Below the pieces are notes generated by a model. That model was not told the DNA's origin. It was given only the letters and a program-made list of their open reading frames with translations, and ran no database searches. A DNA stretch of 39,384 nucleotides from Smithellaceae bacterium (GTDB taxonomy: Bacteria; Desulfobacterota; Syntrophia; Syntrophales; Smithellaceae), in NCBI GenBank assembly GCA_030690945.1, contig JAUYFM010000017.1:1-39384 (forward strand), read 5' to 3'. The stretch's first letter is position 1, and the number at the start of each line of letters is the position of its first letter. The translations under genes and the position numbers were made by a program. Below, in pieces: positions 37,365 through 39,384 of this stretch.

Positions 37365-37423
37365 GCAACACAGGTTCATCATCTATCGGTATTTCCTATT
37401 GATTTACAGGAAAGGAGATAGTG

Positions 37424-38578
37424 ATGGACCAAATAGCCGCAGAAAAGCACATTATCAAATCCACAAAAGAATCCCTGGCATTTTATGGCGACATGGATCA
37501 AGACGAGTGTCGTCGTTCCGCCAAAGTTTTCGAGAAAAGCATTCCTGAAAAATTAGAGAGCCCCGCGTACGAGCAGGAAGCAAAGGCGATGCGATGGGCA
37601 TTAAAGCGCCTTGCTGGCTGGGACCTGCCGGGCAAAGAGCATGTGGAAAACTATTTCCGGCACATGTATCGGCGGAACTTCAGGCCAAAGACTTACGTCA
37701 GCAACCTGACAGCGATTCAAGTTTTTCTCACCGTTGTCAAGGATTCGGGGAAAAACCGCCTGGAAGAAATCACCAAACAGGATATTGAAACTTTTATTGA
37801 GCACGAACAGGATCGTGGCTTGATGCTGTCAACGGTGCGGACAAGGCTTCACTGTGCCAATGCCTTTTTAGGCTATTTGATTGAAATCGGAGTTGTCAGC
37901 GCCGACGTTCTGGCACGAAGGATTCGCCTGAAAAAACCGGAGGCATTGCCCCGGGCCATGGACCCGGATGACATTAATAAACTGCTCTGTGTAATTGACA
38001 ATACAAAAGACCGGGCCATGATCACCATGCTTCTGCGGACGGGGATGAGAATCGGCGAATTGCTTGGCACGAAGATGAGGGATCTTCACCTGAAGGATCG
38101 CCGGATTGATATTTACGAAGGGGAAAAGAACCGGATCGGGCGAGTGGTTTATCTTAGTGATGACGCAATGGCCGCCTTGAAAGCATGGCTTAGGATAAGA
38201 GAGGTTGATCATGAGTTTCTTTTTTATGCCCGGGGCAGTAGAACCATGTGCTACAGTACTGCCCATCTTATCTTCTCACGGTGTCTAAAGAAAGCCGACC
38301 TTGCGCACAAGGGGTATTCCCTGCATGCGCTGCGGCATACGTTTGCCAGCGAGCTTCTCAATGCCGGCATGCGGATCGAGTGTCTTCAACCGCTAATGGG
38401 GCATACATCTCTGGACGTGACGCGCCGCTATGCAAGACTCACGGACAAGACACGGGAAGAAGAATACTTCCGAGCGATGACGATTATAGAAAGGGGGGAG
38501 ATTGATGGCCATTACAGACTCGATCATCAGGTACAGGCGTTTCTTGAAGAGAAAGAACGTCTCACCGAATACCGTTAA
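37424..38578 (+). CDS. Tyrosine recombinase/integrase (probable RIT element gene A)
   Basis: This 384-residue protein has an N-terminal SAM-like core-binding domain (residues about 60-160) followed by a catalytic domain. The catalytic set is Arg in LLRTGMRIGELLGTK, HALRHTFASEL (His-x-x-Arg), LMGHTSLDVTRRYARLT with His/Arg and the nucleophilic Tyr. The extra N-terminal 60 residues are unlike XerC/D. The ATG at 37424 follows AAAGGAGATAGTG. Its last 74 bases overlap the next recombinase in a different frame, a feature of recombinase-in-trio elements and Tn554-like modules. Confidence 0.92.
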   Translation: MDQIAAEKHIIKSTKESLAFYGDMDQDECRRSAKVFEKSIPEKLESPAYEQEAKAMRWALKRLAGWDLPGKEHVENYFRHMYRRNFRPKTYVSNLTAIQVFLTVVKDSGKNRLEEITKQDIETFIEHEQDRGLMLSTVRTRLHCANAFLGYLIEIGVVSADVLARRIRLKKPEALPRAMDPDDINKLLCVIDNTKDRAMITMLLRTGMRIGELLGTKMRDLHLKDRRIDIYEGEKNRIGRVVYLSDDAMAALKAWLRIREVDHEFLFYARGSRTMCYSTAHLIFSRCLKKADLAHKGYSLHALRHTFASELLNAGMRIECLQPLMGHTSLDVTRRYARLTDKTREEEYFRAMTIIERGEIDGHYRLDHQVQAFLEEKERLTEYR

Positions 38579-39384
38579 GAACTATTTGCACGGTCTGAAG
38601 CATTTCATTTTATGGCTTGACGTGCCGCTTGAAATGGTTACGCACCGGAAGGTGAATGCTTATATCGATTATCTGATGGGTCAGCGGTTAAAGCCCAAGA
38701 CGATCAACTGCTATCTCAACAGTATCTGCCAGTTTTACCACTACCTCTCAGATGAGGAGGGAATCCAGATAATCAACCCTGTGAAGAAACCCAATATCAT
38801 GAAGCTGCCGAGGGGACTTCCCAAACATCTGAAAGACGAGCAGATAGAGATCCTCTTCCATCATCTGAAAGGATATCGGGACCGGGCCATGTTCATGGTT
38901 ATGCTTCGTTGTGGATTGCGGGTAGAAGAAGTGGCCCATCTTTCTCTTGCTGACATTGATCTTAAACGCAGAATGTTGCTCATCCAGGATGGCAAGGGCG
39001 CCAAGGATCGGATCGTTTATGTCAGCAACGATGCCCTTTATGCACTGCTGGACTATCTTAATGTGAGGCCAACAAGCAAAGTAAAGAAAGTTTTTCTGAT
39101 AGAGAAAGGGCCGCTTACCGGGCAATCCATCTCCATTCGAGGCATTCAGAAACGAATGGAATATTATGCACGCAAAACAAATCTGAAGATCTCCTGTCAT
39201 CATCTTCGCCATACGATGGCCACACAGATGTTGAATGCGGACACGGATCTCTCTACGATCCAGGATCTTTTGGGGCATAACTCTATCAGGACGACGCAAC
39301 GGTATTGTCGGGTATCCAACATCAAAGTGCAGAGGGATTACTACAAAGCTATGGAGGTGATCATGCAAAGAACGGCTTGCAACC
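38505..39384 (+). CDS. Second tyrosine recombinase, incomplete at window end (probable RIT gene B)
   Basis: The frame opens at ATG 38505, behind GGGGGGAG inside the first recombinase, and stays open to the window end (at least 293 residues). It has an N-terminal SAM-like domain (SPNTVKNYLHGLKHFILWL), Arg in LRCGLRVEEVAHLSLADID, Lys in DGKGAKDRIVYV, the His-Leu-Arg-His box SCHHLRHTMATQML, and LLGHNSIRTTQRYCRVS with the nucleophile Tyr. It is related to but clearly distinct from the first recombinase. The stop and any third recombinase lie beyond the window. Confidence 0.9.
   Translation, partial: MAITDSIIRYRRFLKRKNVSPNTVKNYLHGLKHFILWLDVPLEMVTHRKVNAYIDYLMGQRLKPKTINCYLNSICQFYHYLSDEEGIQIINPVKKPNIMKLPRGLPKHLKDEQIEILFHHLKGYRDRAMFMVMLRCGLRVEEVAHLSLADIDLKRRMLLIQDGKGAKDRIVYVSNDALYALLDYLNVRPTSKVKKVFLIEKGPLTGQSISIRGIQKRMEYYARKTNLKISCHHLRHTMATQMLNADTDLSTIQDLLGHNSIRTTQRYCRVSNIKVQRDYYKAMEVIMQRTACN

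Overview
The window looks like chromosome from an anaerobic, acyl-CoA-metabolising deltaproteobacterium (Desulfobacterota), most like the Syntrophus/Smithella group. This is inferred from gene content: a selenocysteine formate dehydrogenase, a giant 2-hydroxyacyl-CoA dehydratase activase-like protein, an old-yellow-enzyme family enoate/dienoyl-CoA reductase, a fatty acyl-CoA ligase, an HpaB/4-hydroxybutyryl-CoA dehydratase family flavoprotein, a nitrite-ammonifying NrfHA pair and anaerobic ferrous-iron uptake. No rRNA, tRNA or CRISPR array was seen.

Layout. 0.1-1.3 kb: a radical SAM protein (minus). 1.5-4.2 kb: one formate dehydrogenase catalytic subunit read through an in-frame TGA (Sec357) with a bacterial SECIS hairpin. 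4.5-5.7 kb: an oxalate/formate-type MFS transporter broken by two compensating single-base indels. 5.8-6.6 kb: undecaprenyl diphosphatase. 6.8-15.4 kb: a peroxide-defence and iron block with a Fur/PerR-type regulator (C-terminus frameshifted), katG, a probable catalase remnant, ohr, a glutathione peroxidase with an internal deletion, ohrR, a Cys-containing PAS protein, fur, and a Fur-box-preceded feo operon (two FeoA proteins, FeoB, a small Cys-rich membrane protein). 15.5-19.9 kb: an outer-membrane beta-barrel, a lipoprotein SppA peptidase, an ABC exporter pair and a secreted S1/P1-like protein. 20.0-25.2 kb: a BASS-family transporter diverging from a 1405-residue activase fusion. 25.3-31.5 kb: an SDR, an OYE-type reductase, an acyl-CoA ligase and DNA polymerase IV. 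31.7-35.1 kb: the HpaB/AbfD-like protein, a PAC2 protein and another SDR, all minus. 35.3-37.0 kb: nrfHA. 37.4 kb to the end: two overlapping tyrosine recombinases, probably the first two genes of a recombinase-in-trio (RIT) element cut by the window edge.

How parts fit together: the 6.8-15.4 kb block pairs peroxide and organic hydroperoxide removal with iron control, as expected for an anaerobe limiting Fenton chemistry. It carries several damaged genes (frameshifts, deletion, remnant) and a compositionally mosaic katG, so it has either been rearranged or sits in error-prone assembly. Two short elements with matching terminal inverted repeats and different internal hairpins lie at 31.6 and 37.0 kb. 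The least ordinary items are the His/Cys-rich insertion in the first FeoA, the HpaB/AbfD-family protein lacking the usual [4Fe-4S] cysteine ligands, the single-chain activase fusion without nearby dehydratase subunits, and the recombinase pair.
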